Below are positions 17,119 through 23,861 of a stretch of DNA of 64,000 nt, piece after piece. The DNA is taken from contig JAFDWF010000066.1 of the NCBI GenBank assembly GCA_018268575.1, forward strand, positions 1 through 64,000, written 5' to 3'. The notes under the pieces are model-generated. The model was not told the origin of the DNA. It made no database searches and was given only the letters and a program-made list of their open reading frames with translations. Positions within the stretch are counted from its first letter, which is position 1. Each line of letters starts with the position of its first letter. The position numbers and the translations under genes are program-made. Source of the DNA: Actinomycetota bacterium (GTDB taxonomy: Bacteria; Actinomycetota; Thermoleophilia; Solirubrobacterales; 70-9).

Positions 17119-17487
17119 TTAATCCTCCAGCAGCGGAGAGCTCTCGAGCACGAAGATGAAGGAGATCAGGTCGGGGTCCTGCTGGCTGCTCGAAAGGAAG
17201 CCGACCACCTTGCGCTCGGTCTGCCGTTCGACCACCTCGCTCAGCGGCCCGCGGATGGTCTCGGACATGTCGACGCGGGCCTGCGCCACGGTCCGGCCGG
17301 CGCCGGAGTCGAACATCGTCTCCTCGCTCCTCGTGTGACCCTCGCGTAGCAGCACGACGACGCAGTCCTCATGGATGTAGGTCTTCGATTTCGTGGGCCC
17401 GCGACCGACGAGGTCTTTCAGCAGGACGACGATCTCGCGCGAGATGTCCGCCAGCCGCCCGTGATTTCGCTCAAGCTCCGATTCCAC
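17119..17487 (-). CDS. MpsC/DUF2294-family protein, copy 2 (divergent)
   Basis: This 122-residue protein keeps the family core LADISREIVVLLKDLVGRGP, followed by TKSKTYIHEDCVVV and an amphipathic LSEVVERQTERKVVGFLSSS segment. It has lost the HAHYYG tyrosines (here LLKDLVG), and its second half is more charged than in copies 1, 4 and 5. The ATG at 17487 is the natural start. It is monocistronic by position. As with the other copies, its function is not established; it may be a specialised paralogue. Confidence 0.8.
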   Translation of the reverse strand: MESELERNHGRLADISREIVVLLKDLVGRGPTKSKTYIHEDCVVVLLREGHTRSEETMFDSGAGRTVAQARVDMSETIRGPLSEVVERQTERKVVGFLSSSQQDPDLISFIFVLESSPLLED

Positions 17488-17618
17488 CGCCGGATTGTCT
17501 CAGATCGCCTGGGGACTGGATCGGGGTGGGGAACCGCAGATCGGCGCCTCGTCAAAGACCGGAGCCGCCTGGGACACCGCAGTTCGCTCTCCGATCCCCG
17601 CGTCGGGGAAGGAGCCTC

Positions 17619-17927
17619 TCAGCCCCGAGACACCGGGTCACGTGGACGCCCGATAAGGACCCTATGTAGAGCGGCGCTCCTGCTCGGGTCGGTGCCATTC
17701 CCGCACGTTCGGGACGGCGATCCGTTGGCGGCGTTTCGACACCTCCCCCGTGGAGACCGGATGGATCCGTTGGATGCCTGGTTGGACCGGCGGTCGTCGA
17801 TCTCGCGATGCCGGGGAACGGCCGAGCGCCTCCCCGACGGGCCGATCCAACGGGTGTGATTGCCACCCTCGTCGAGCTTGCGAGCCCCTTCCGCGATCAG
17901 ATGCTGCTCCAGTTGGCGACGCTTCAC
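17619..17927 (-). pseudogene. hicA: HicA-like mRNA-interferase toxin with degenerate C-terminus
   Basis: The GTG at 17927 overlaps the hicB stop (GTGA). The first ~43 residues are a good HicA: KRRQLEQHLIAEGARKLDEG, then GNHTRW with the catalytic His, GPSGRRSAVPRHREID. Intact HicA proteins end shortly after with an alpha helix (typically LVRKICKDLGI). Here the frame instead runs about 60 residues of Ser/Arg/Pro-rich sequence to 17619. The second helix needed for the dsRBD-like fold is therefore missing in this frame, and no clean continuation is seen in the others. Most likely an inactivated toxin, though a divergent tail cannot be excluded. Confidence 0.62.
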
Positions 17928-18139
17928 GACACGGTGAGATGCAACAGCTCGCGCTCGCGCTCGTCACCGACCTCGACGGGCTCAGGAGAGAGCATCAGAG
18001 CCAGCGCGTCGAGGACGTTCGCACGGGCCTCGGCGCGATCCCGGCCCTGGCTCAAGACACCCGGTACGGCGGGGATCGAGGCGACGATCCAGCCGTCGTC
18101 GCCGTCTTCGTAGAGGATCGCCAGGTCCAGCGCTTGCAT
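17924..18139 (-). CDS. hicB: HicB-family antitoxin
   Basis: This 71-residue protein has the HicB partial RNase H-like fold: LAILYEDGDDGWIVASIPAV, then PGVLSQGRDRAEARANVLDALALML. This is the usual strand-strand-helix layout with the conserved GW.A..P..PG motif. No C-terminal HTH is present, so it is the short form. The ATG at 18139 starts the pair, and its stop overlaps the hicA start, giving antitoxin-first order. It looks intact although its partner does not. Confidence 0.85.
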   Translation of the reverse strand: MQALDLAILYEDGDDGWIVASIPAVPGVLSQGRDRAEARANVLDALALMLSPEPVEVGDERERELLHLTVS

Positions 18140-18197
18140 GGACCAGACGATAGCGCTGCCGCATCGGTCCCTCGACGACGCCGAGCACCGGAATGTC

Positions 18198-18578
18198 TCA
18201 GCCCGACCCCGATGGCTGGAGTCGGAAGATCTCGGCCGACCAGGGCGTCTGGGTCGAGACCACGGTACGACTCGCGAAGCTGTCGACCCGACGACCCGTG
18301 GCCCGCTCGACGATGGCGACGAAGACCTCTTCGATCGCCTCTTGATACGCCTCGCGGGCGGATCGGACGGCATCTGCTTTCCCGACACCCAGTAGCGCCT
18401 GCTCGGCCGGTGAGAGCTCGACGTCCATCATCACCGCGACCATCTGCTCATCGAGCGCGACCTTGAGATTCGTCGTCCGCTCGCCGTACGTTTCAAGGTG
18501 GACCCGGGAGATCTCCTTCGCGATCTCTTTTTTCACTTTCTCCGCCTCGGGGCGCTGCATCGGGTTCTCGGCGTCCAC
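18198..18578 (-). CDS. MpsC/DUF2294-family protein, copy 3 (divergent)
   Basis: This protein has up to 126 residues. The core is EIAKEISRVHLETYGERTTN, continuing LKVALDEQMVAVMMDVELSP; the GRGPTKSKT element has become GERTTNLKV. The C-terminal AIVERATGRRVDSFAS agrees with the family. The GTG at 18578 lies 9 nt after a GGGTAC -10 (18588-18593), the same spacing as other genes in this window, which favours it over the in-frame ATG at 18560. The transcript would be leaderless. Its neighbour upstream on the same strand is copy 4. Confidence 0.82.
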   Translation of the reverse strand: MDAENPMQRPEAEKVKKEIAKEISRVHLETYGERTTNLKVALDEQMVAVMMDVELSPAEQALLGVGKADAVRSAREAYQEAIEEVFVAIVERATGRRVDSFASRTVVSTQTPWSAEIFRLQPSGSG

Positions 18579-18587
18579 ACATGTCGG

Positions 18588-18612
18588 GTACCCGATCAGG
18601 GATCGGTGGAAC
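18588..18612 (-). promoter_or_regulatory. SigB/SigF-type promoter for MpsC copy 3
   Basis: GTTC (18612-18609), exactly 15 nt, GGGTAC (18593-18588) on the minus strand, with the GTG start 9 nt further. This is one of the best matches to GNNT-N14-16-GGGTAY. It overlaps the last codons of MpsC copy 4. Confidence 0.75.
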
Positions 18613-18964
18613 GATCGAGGAGAAAAACCTCCGTCGCGACGCCGTCTCCGTTGACCTGACTGAGGAACGAGCGCACCACCTCACCCGTCGCCTGCTCGAC
18701 GATCTGGCGCAGCAGAGGCTGGACGGCGTCCTGGAACGCCTGGCGGTTGGACCTCACCTGGTCGAAGTTCCCGCTGTCGACCAGCACCTGCTCCGAGCGG
18801 GTGAAGATGTCCTCGAGCACGCAGACCACTAGGTCTTCGCGCCAGACGGTCTTGGCCTTCGTCGGACCGCGCCCGAAGTGATGGGCATACACACGGACGA
18901 TCTCGCGCGAGATGTCGGCGACGACCGGCAATGGGCGGCCTTGGATGTCCTGCGGAGTTTCCAC
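18596..18964 (-). CDS. MpsC/DUF2294-family protein, copy 4
   Basis: This 122-residue protein has VADISREIVRVYAHHFGRGP near residues 15-34, TKAKTVWREDLVVCVLEDIF, FDQVRSNRQAFQDAV and GEVVRSFLSQVNGDGVATEV. These are the complete set of family blocks, and it aligns over its length with copies 1 and 5. The ATG at 18964 is used. It is followed within 20 nt by copy 3. The protein is soluble with no membrane segment. A regulatory or membrane-partner role is inferred only from the family name. Confidence 0.85.
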   Translation of the reverse strand: METPQDIQGRPLPVVADISREIVRVYAHHFGRGPTKAKTVWREDLVVCVLEDIFTRSEQVLVDSGNFDQVRSNRQAFQDAVQPLLRQIVEQATGEVVRSFLSQVNGDGVATEVFLLDRSTDP

Positions 18965-19098
18965 CGTGAATCGGGGTCGACCTGGTCGTCAAGGATCGCA
19001 CCTCGCCGAACTCGGGTCGTTCGAATGAGTGCCGACCCTCGTTCGCAGCCACATCCGGCAGGGGCCGCCCCTCCCGGCGCCACCCGAGGCCGCCGTTC

Positions 19099-19437
19099 TC
19101 AGCCGGCGCCGGCGACGGCGTGCTGCAGTTCCTTCTTGCTCATATTCGAGCGCCCCTCGATGCCGAGACGCTTCGCGTCGTCGTAGAGCTGCTGCCGGGT
19201 CCGACCTCCAGGCCCTTTCCCTGACTGTTTTCCTCCTCGGCTGCTCGCCGAGCGGCCGGAGGTCGAGGTCTTCGATTTCGAGCTCGACTCCCCGGAGCGC
19301 GCTTTTTCCTTGTTCACCGTGCGCGCCGCGATCTCTTTGGCGCGTTTGGTCGAGCGGCCCTCTTTTTTCTCGCTTTTGACGATCTCTTTGTATTGCCGGT
19401 CCCGTTTGCTTCCTTTTTTCACTCCGCGTGGCGGCAT
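19099..19437 (-). CDS. Lys/Arg/Ser-rich protein with Rho-N-like C-terminal module
   Basis: This 112-residue protein has an N-terminal block KRDRQYKEIVKSEKKEGRST, then AKEIAARTVNKEKARSGES, which I recognise from proteins labelled plasmid stabilisation protein in actinobacteria. A Ser/Lys/Gly-rich linker follows, and then GGRTRQQLYDDAKRLGIEGR SNMSKKELQHAV, a Rho termination factor N-terminal (SAP-like) helix pair. It is probably a small nucleic-acid-binding stress protein. The ATG at 19437 has AGGAGGAGGCC directly upstream. The plasmid-stabilisation label is historical; no partner toxin is present. Confidence 0.72.
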   Translation of the reverse strand: MPPRGVKKGSKRDRQYKEIVKSEKKEGRSTKRAKEIAARTVNKEKARSGESSSKSKTSTSGRSASSRGGKQSGKGPGGRTRQQLYDDAKRLGIEGRSNMSKKELQHAVAGAG

Positions 19438-19465
19438 GGCCTCCTCCTGACTGGTCGTTTGGCTC

Positions 19466-20440
19466 CTACAACTCGCGTAGGGCCGGGAGCAACTCGTGCT
19501 CGGCCCAGGGGATGAAGTTCTTCTGGTGCTCGCCTCCGATCTGGACGAGACCGATCTCGGTGAAACCGGCGTCGACGAAGCGCTTGATCTTGGCGACGTG
19601 CTCCTCGACGTCCGGACCGCAGGGGATCGAGTCGGTGACGTCCTCGTCACCGACGAACTGCGAGGCGGCGTCGAAGGAGTCGGGATTCGGCAGGTCGGCC
19701 ATCACCTTCCAGCCGAGCCCGAACCAACGGAACTGTTCGTGGGCGCGCCCGACGGCGGCATCGCGATCCTCGTCGTAAGAAACGGCGATCTGGCCGACGC
19801 GACCCTTGCCGATGCCGCCCGCCGCATCGAACATCTCCCCGAGTTCTGCCTCGGGTTGGACAGCGACCATGAAGTCGGCCTTGCGGCCCGCGAGCCTGCA
19901 GGACTCCTCGCCGGAGACGGCGACGCCGATCTCGACCCGGCTCTCGGGCCGGTCCCAGAGGCGTGCGGTCTCGAGGTCGAAGTAGTCGCCATGCCAGCTC
20001 ACGGCCTCGCCCTCGGGAGCGTCGAAGAGGGCGTCGATCACGTCGATCGCCTCCGAGAGCATCGAGTGGCGCGCGCCTACGGCGGGCCAGCCTTCGCCGA
20101 CCACATGCTCGTTCAGGTTCTCCCCCGCCCCTAGCCCGAGGCGGAAGCGCCCGCCGGAGAGGATCCCGACCGTCGCCGCCTTCTGGGCGACGACCGCGGG
20201 GTGGTAGCGGATCGTCGGGCAGGTCACGTAGGTCATCAGACCGATCCGCTCGGTCACCGCGGCGGCGGCGCCGAGGACCGACCAGGCGTACGGCGAATGG
20301 CCCTGCTCGGCGAGCCAGGGCTGGAAGTGGTCCGAGATCTGTGAGAAGTCGAAGCCCGCCGCCTCGGCCCGCCGGATGTCGTGGACCAGCGCGTCGGGCG
20401 CGGACTGCTCGCACATCATCGTGTAGCCGAATTCAGTCAT
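19466..20440 (-). CDS. F420-dependent LLM-class oxidoreductase (G6PDH-like family)
   Basis: This 324-residue TIM-barrel protein of the luciferase-like monooxygenase superfamily has AAGFDFSQISDHFQPWLAEQ, IGLMTYVTCPTIRYHPAVVA, GGRFRLGLGAGENLNEHVVG and FTEIGLVQIGG. These fit the subgroup related to F420-dependent glucose-6-phosphate dehydrogenase (TIGR03557-like). It should transfer hydride between a sugar or alcohol substrate and F420; the true substrate is unknown. The ATG at 20440 overlaps the HAD gene by 8 nt and lies 8 nt after a GGGTAC element, so it may be read both from the upstream operon and from its own promoter. Confidence 0.85.
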   Translation of the reverse strand: MTEFGYTMMCEQSAPDALVHDIRRAEAAGFDFSQISDHFQPWLAEQGHSPYAWSVLGAAAAVTERIGLMTYVTCPTIRYHPAVVAQKAATVGILSGGRFRLGLGAGENLNEHVVGEGWPAVGARHSMLSEAIDVIDALFDAPEGEAVSWHGDYFDLETARLWDRPESRVEIGVAVSGEESCRLAGRKADFMVAVQPEAELGEMFDAAGGIGKGRVGQIAVSYDEDRDAAVGRAHEQFRWFGLGWKVMADLPNPDSFDAASQFVGDEDVTDSIPCGPDVEEHVAKIKRFVDAGFTEIGLVQIGGEHQKNFIPWAEHELLPALREL

Positions 20441-21113
20441 GTGCAGGGGTACCCGCGAGGTCGAGCGCCCACCTGATGCCGCGCTCGCGGATACTCGCCA
20501 CCGAGTGCTCGACCTCGGCCGCGCCCGCCTCGCGCAGCTCCGCCTCCGAGAAGCCGCCGGTGAGGAGGGCCAGGGTCGGCACACCGGCCGCCTCCGCCGC
20601 CTTCACGTCCCAGGTGGAGTCTCCGACCATCAGCGCCGGGCCGCCCGAGCCGTACTTGTCCAGAGCGGTCTGGACCAGTTCCGGATGCGGCTTGGTGCGC
20701 TCGGCGTCGGCGGCGGTCGTCGCGCCGGCGATCCGCTCTCCCGCGCCGAGCAGCTCGACGTAGCGGTTGACCTCGTCGCCAGCCGCCGAGGAGGCCAGGA
20801 TCACCGTCACTCCCGCCTCGTCGAGCTCGGCGATCAGCTCGCTCGCGCACTCCATCGCCTCGACTTCGCCGATCAGCTTGCCGTAGGCCTCCGCCTGCGC
20901 GTCGCGGAGCTCGTCGCCGTCGGCGTCCTCGGCCTCCTCGCCGAGCAGCGAACCGACCAGCTGGTCGCCGCCCATGCCGATGTGGCGATGGATCTCCCAG
21001 ATCGCCACCCGGTAGCCGTGCTCGCGGAAGGCCCGGTGCCAGGCGATCGCGTGCTGGTAGTTGGTGTCGACGAGGGTGCCGTCGACGTCGAGGACGACGG
21101 TCGGCGCGCTCAC
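20433..21113 (-). CDS. HAD-superfamily sugar-phosphatase-like hydrolase
   Basis: This protein has 226 residues with HAD motif I DVDGTLVDTN (residues 9-18), motif II in VILASSAAGDEV, the motif III Lys in ERTKPHPEL and motif IV MVGDSTWDVKAA. The helical cap after motif I (HRAFREHGYRVAIWEIHRHI) places it with beta-phosphoglucomutase/phosphoglycolate-phosphatase-like enzymes. It overlaps the sugar porter gene by 4 nt upstream and the LLM gene by 8 nt downstream, suggesting handling of an imported sugar or a phosphate ester. Substrate not deducible. Confidence 0.88.
   Translation of the reverse strand: MSAPTVVLDVDGTLVDTNYQHAIAWHRAFREHGYRVAIWEIHRHIGMGGDQLVGSLLGEEAEDADGDELRDAQAEAYGKLIGEVEAMECASELIAELDEAGVTVILASSAAGDEVNRYVELLGAGERIAGATTAADAERTKPHPELVQTALDKYGSGGPALMVGDSTWDVKAAEAAGVPTLALLTGGFSEAELREAGAAEVEHSVASIRERGIRWALDLAGTPAHD
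20449..20473 (-). promoter_or_regulatory. Candidate SigB-type promoter inside the HAD gene end
   Basis: GGGTAC (20454-20449, minus strand) is followed by CCCTGCAC and the LLM start 8 nt later. The tetramer 15 nt upstream is GGTG, a weak -35. The same GGGTACCCCTGCAC string recurs before the sugar porter gene. Confidence 0.45.
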
Positions 21114-22480
21114 GTCGTCCCCACCGCCTCGTCGGTGACCTCCTCGGATATCTCCTCCAGCGAGCGGTTCTTCGTCTCGGGCAATTTCAGAACGAAGAAG
21201 ATGACCGCGGCGACCCCGAAGCCGGCGTACAGCCAGAAGGTGCCCTCGACGGAGATCGCGCCGGTGAGCGTGAGGAAGAAGGTGGAGACGAGGAAGTTGG
21301 TCGCCCAGTTCGCCACCGTCGACAGCGACATCGCCGCGCTCCTCACATGCAGCGGGAAGATCTCGGAGATCATCAGCCAGAAGACCGGCCCGAGGCCGAC
21401 CGCGAAGGCGGCGATGTAGACGATCAGGCAGACCAGGGCGAGGCCGGAGAAGTCCTGCTTCAGCGTCGAGGAGGCGAAGAAGATCCCCAGCACGACGAGG
21501 GCGATGACGCAGCCGATCGTGCCGACGATCAGGAGCGGGCGTCGGCCGACCTTGTCGAGGATCAGGATCGCGACGACGGTGAAGATCACGTTGGTGATCC
21601 CGACCGAGAGCGCCTGGGTGATCGCGCTGGTGGTGCTGAGGCCGGTCAGCTTGAGGATCGTCGGCGCGTAGTAGATGACGGTGTTGACGCCGATCAGTTG
21701 CTGCGCGATCGCCATCACCAGGCCGATCACGACCATCGCCCGCACGCCGGGTGCGAAGAGATCGCGCCAGGTGCTGTCGATCTGCGCCTCTTCGTCGATC
21801 TCACTCAGCTCCTCCTCTACTTCGTCCTCGTCGCGGACCATGCCGAGCACCTCGCGCGCCTCCTCCTCGCGCCCCTTCGACGCCAGCCAGCGCGGCGAGA
21901 AGGGCTGGAAGTACATGCCGATCGCCAGGGCGGCGCCGGGGATCGCCGCCAGCCCAAGCATCCAGCGCCAGTTGCCGGCAGCGCCGCCGAAGGCCCAGTT
22001 GACGATGTAGGAGGCGAAGATGCCCGAGACGATCATCAGCTGGTTGAACGAGGTGACGCCGCCGCGGATCCGTTTCGGCGCCAGCTCGGAGATGTACATC
22101 GGCGCGACGAACGACGCGGCGCCGACGGCGAACCCGAGGACGAAGCGCGCCCAGATCAGCTCCCACGGCGACTGGGAGGCGGCCGAGGCGAGCGCGCCGA
22201 CGACGTAGATCGCACCCGCGATGATCATCGTGCGTCGGCGCGACAGCGCATCCGCCGACCAGCCCGACATCGCCGCGCCGATCACCGCCCCGACCAGGAG
22301 CGCCCCGACGAAGGCCTGCGCCTCGAATCCCGACGGATGGAGGTCGGGTTCGATGTAGAGGAGGGCGCCGGAGATGACGCCGGTGTCGTATCCGAACAGG
22401 AGGCCGCCGAGCGCGGCGATCAATGCCAGCCGCAGGATGAAGCGGTTCGAGCCTTTGAACACCTCGCGCAGGAAGTCCAT
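21110..22480 (-). CDS. MFS sugar porter (sugar/proton symporter)
   Basis: This 456-residue transporter has 12 predicted helices and complete sugar-porter signatures. These are ALGGLLFGYDTGVISGALLY near the N-terminus, SRRRTMIIAG, RFVLGFAVGAASFVAPMYIS (R-x-x-x-G-x-x-x-G with PxYxSE-like end), the central Q-L-x-G-x-N (QQLIGVNTVIYYAPTI) and the second-half RRPLL. The C-terminal PETKNRSLEEI motif is the classic one. It should import a hexose or pentose with H+. The start at 22480 (MDFLREVFKG) is supported by homologous starts and by a GGGTAC element 12 nt upstream. It is the first gene of a porter-HAD-LLM run. Confidence 0.92.
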   Translation of the reverse strand: MDFLREVFKGSNRFILRLALIAALGGLLFGYDTGVISGALLYIEPDLHPSGFEAQAFVGALLVGAVIGAAMSGWSADALSRRRTMIIAGAIYVVGALASAASQSPWELIWARFVLGFAVGAASFVAPMYISELAPKRIRGGVTSFNQLMIVSGIFASYIVNWAFGGAAGNWRWMLGLAAIPGAALAIGMYFQPFSPRWLASKGREEEAREVLGMVRDEDEVEEELSEIDEEAQIDSTWRDLFAPGVRAMVVIGLVMAIAQQLIGVNTVIYYAPTILKLTGLSTTSAITQALSVGITNVIFTVVAILILDKVGRRPLLIVGTIGCVIALVVLGIFFASSTLKQDFSGLALVCLIVYIAAFAVGLGPVFWLMISEIFPLHVRSAAMSLSTVANWATNFLVSTFFLTLTGAISVEGTFWLYAGFGVAAVIFFVLKLPETKNRSLEEISEEVTDEAVGTT

Positions 22481-22492
22481 CGCGGTGCAGGG

Positions 22493-22517
22493 GTACCCCG
22501 ACGCGGGCCCACCTATC
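22493..22517 (-). promoter_or_regulatory. SigB/SigF-type promoter for the sugar porter
   Basis: On the minus strand GATA (22517-22514), 15 nt, GGGTAC (22498-22493), then CCCTGCACCGCG and the ATG at 22480. Confidence 0.55.
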
Positions 22518-23133
22518 GATCTGCGACCCCGACGGCGACCATCCGCAGATCCTCGACCAGCGCCGCCATCGCTCCCTCCCGCTCGTTGTGGTCGTGGAGG
22601 CGCAGCACCGCCGAGGGATGCAGCGTCAGGGCGGCGAGCGGTGCCAGCGGCGATTCGAGCAGCCTGCCTCGGTCCTGCCCCACCCGAACCCCGGGTCCGA
22701 AGAGCGCCCGCCCGGCGGTGGCGCCGAGGGCGACAAGCCCGACCGGCTTGATCGCCTCGAGCTCGGCCTCCAGCCACGGCCTGCAGGCCTCGATTTCTCC
22801 GGCGCGCGGCGTCTGATGGAGGCGGCGCCTGCCCCGGGCACGCCATTTGAAGTGCTTCACCGCGTTGGTCAGGTAGACCTCGCCGCGGGAGATCCCCGCC
22901 GCACGGAGCGCGTCGTCGAGCACCCGGCCGGCGGGACCGACGAACGGCTCACCCTCGAGGTCCTCCTCGTCGCCCGGCTGCTCGCCGACCAGCATCAGCC
23001 TCGCCTTGCGCGGCCCCTCACCGAAGACGGTCTGCGTCGCGTCCTCCCAGAGCGGGCAGCCGCGGCAGTCGCGAGCGGCCTGGCGCAAGGTCCGCAGCGA
23101 CCGGGTGTCGGGAACGAAGTCCGCAGAGGTCAT
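22513..23133 (-). CDS. udgX: UdgX-type uracil-DNA glycosylase
   Basis: This 206-residue family 4-like uracil-DNA glycosylase has N-terminal cysteines (DCRGCPL) for a 4Fe-4S cluster, motif A GEQPGDEEDLEGEPFVGPAG and VYLTNAVKHFKW. It also has the inserted loop RRRLHQTP, which corresponds to the KRRIH loop whose His makes UdgX bind covalently to uracil-containing DNA after excision. The C-terminal motif is TLHPSAVLR. It is the last gene of the seven-gene operon and overlaps the DUF72 gene by 4 nt; a DNA-repair gene there is unexpected, but fits a stress regulon. Confidence 0.9.
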   Translation of the reverse strand: MTSADFVPDTRSLRTLRQAARDCRGCPLWEDATQTVFGEGPRKARLMLVGEQPGDEEDLEGEPFVGPAGRVLDDALRAAGISRGEVYLTNAVKHFKWRARGRRRLHQTPRAGEIEACRPWLEAELEAIKPVGLVALGATAGRALFGPGVRVGQDRGRLLESPLAPLAALTLHPSAVLRLHDHNEREGAMAALVEDLRMVAVGVADR

Positions 23134-23861
23134 GCCGACAGCCCGTCGCGCAGGTACCGGGCGTTCGCCGGTGCGAACCCATTCCAGTCGTTGTTCAGGT
23201 AGACGAAGACCGGGCGGCGGGAACGCCAGGCGACGAGGCGGCGGCGCCAGTCGTCGAGCTCGGCCTCCGAGTAGTTGCCGTCACGGCCGCGGTGTCCGTA
23301 GTGGAGGCGCAGGTAGGCGAGCGGGCCGACCGGGGTCGCCTCGGGGAGAGGCCGGCGCTTGTCGTCGCCGATCGCCAGCGAGGCGCCGTGCTCGGCGAGC
23401 AGCTCGCGGACCGGCCTCGCGAACCAACTCGGGTGGCGGAACTCGAAGCAGTGCCGGGCGCGCGGCAGCCGATCCAGCGCGGCGGCGAGGCGGTCGTCGT
23501 CGCGCTCGAAGTTCTCCGGCAGCTGCCAGAGCACCGGGCCGAGGCGGCGGGACCGGCGCAACGGCTCGAGCGGCTCCCAGAACCGGACCACTGCATCGGC
23601 GATGTCATGAAATCGCTTCATATGGGTCAGGTAGCGACTCACCTTGACCGCAAAGCGGAAGTCGCCCGGGACTTGTTCGGTCCAGTCGCGCACCGTGGAC
23701 TCCTTCGGAAGTCGGTAGAACGTCGCGTTCACCTCGACCGTGTCGAAGACCTCGGCGTAGCGCTCCAGCCGCCGCCGCGCCGGCAGTCCCTCCGGGTAGA
23801 GGCCGCCGCGCCATTCGTCGTAGCTCCAGCCGGAACAGCCGATCCGCACCCGCTCCGTCAT
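23130..23861 (-). CDS. DUF72 (YecE-like) TIM-barrel protein
   Basis: This 243-residue protein has the DUF72 hallmarks: IGCSGWSYDEWRGGLYPEGL at the N-terminus, YAEVFDTVEVNATFYRLP, FRFAVKVSRYLTHMKR, the FEFRHPSW motif, YLRLHYGHRG and a C-terminal VFVYLNNDWNGFAP. The fold resembles a UV-endonuclease/TIM barrel, but the biochemical activity is not established. Both ends overlap neighbours by 4 nt (GT2-GpgS upstream, UdgX downstream). DUF72 and UdgX adjacency hints at a shared DNA- or RNA-repair role; that is inference. Confidence 0.9.
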   Translation of the reverse strand: MTERVRIGCSGWSYDEWRGGLYPEGLPARRRLERYAEVFDTVEVNATFYRLPKESTVRDWTEQVPGDFRFAVKVSRYLTHMKRFHDIADAVVRFWEPLEPLRRSRRLGPVLWQLPENFERDDDRLAAALDRLPRARHCFEFRHPSWFARPVRELLAEHGASLAIGDDKRRPLPEATPVGPLAYLRLHYGHRGRDGNYSEAELDDWRRRLVAWRSRRPVFVYLNNDWNGFAPANARYLRDGLSA

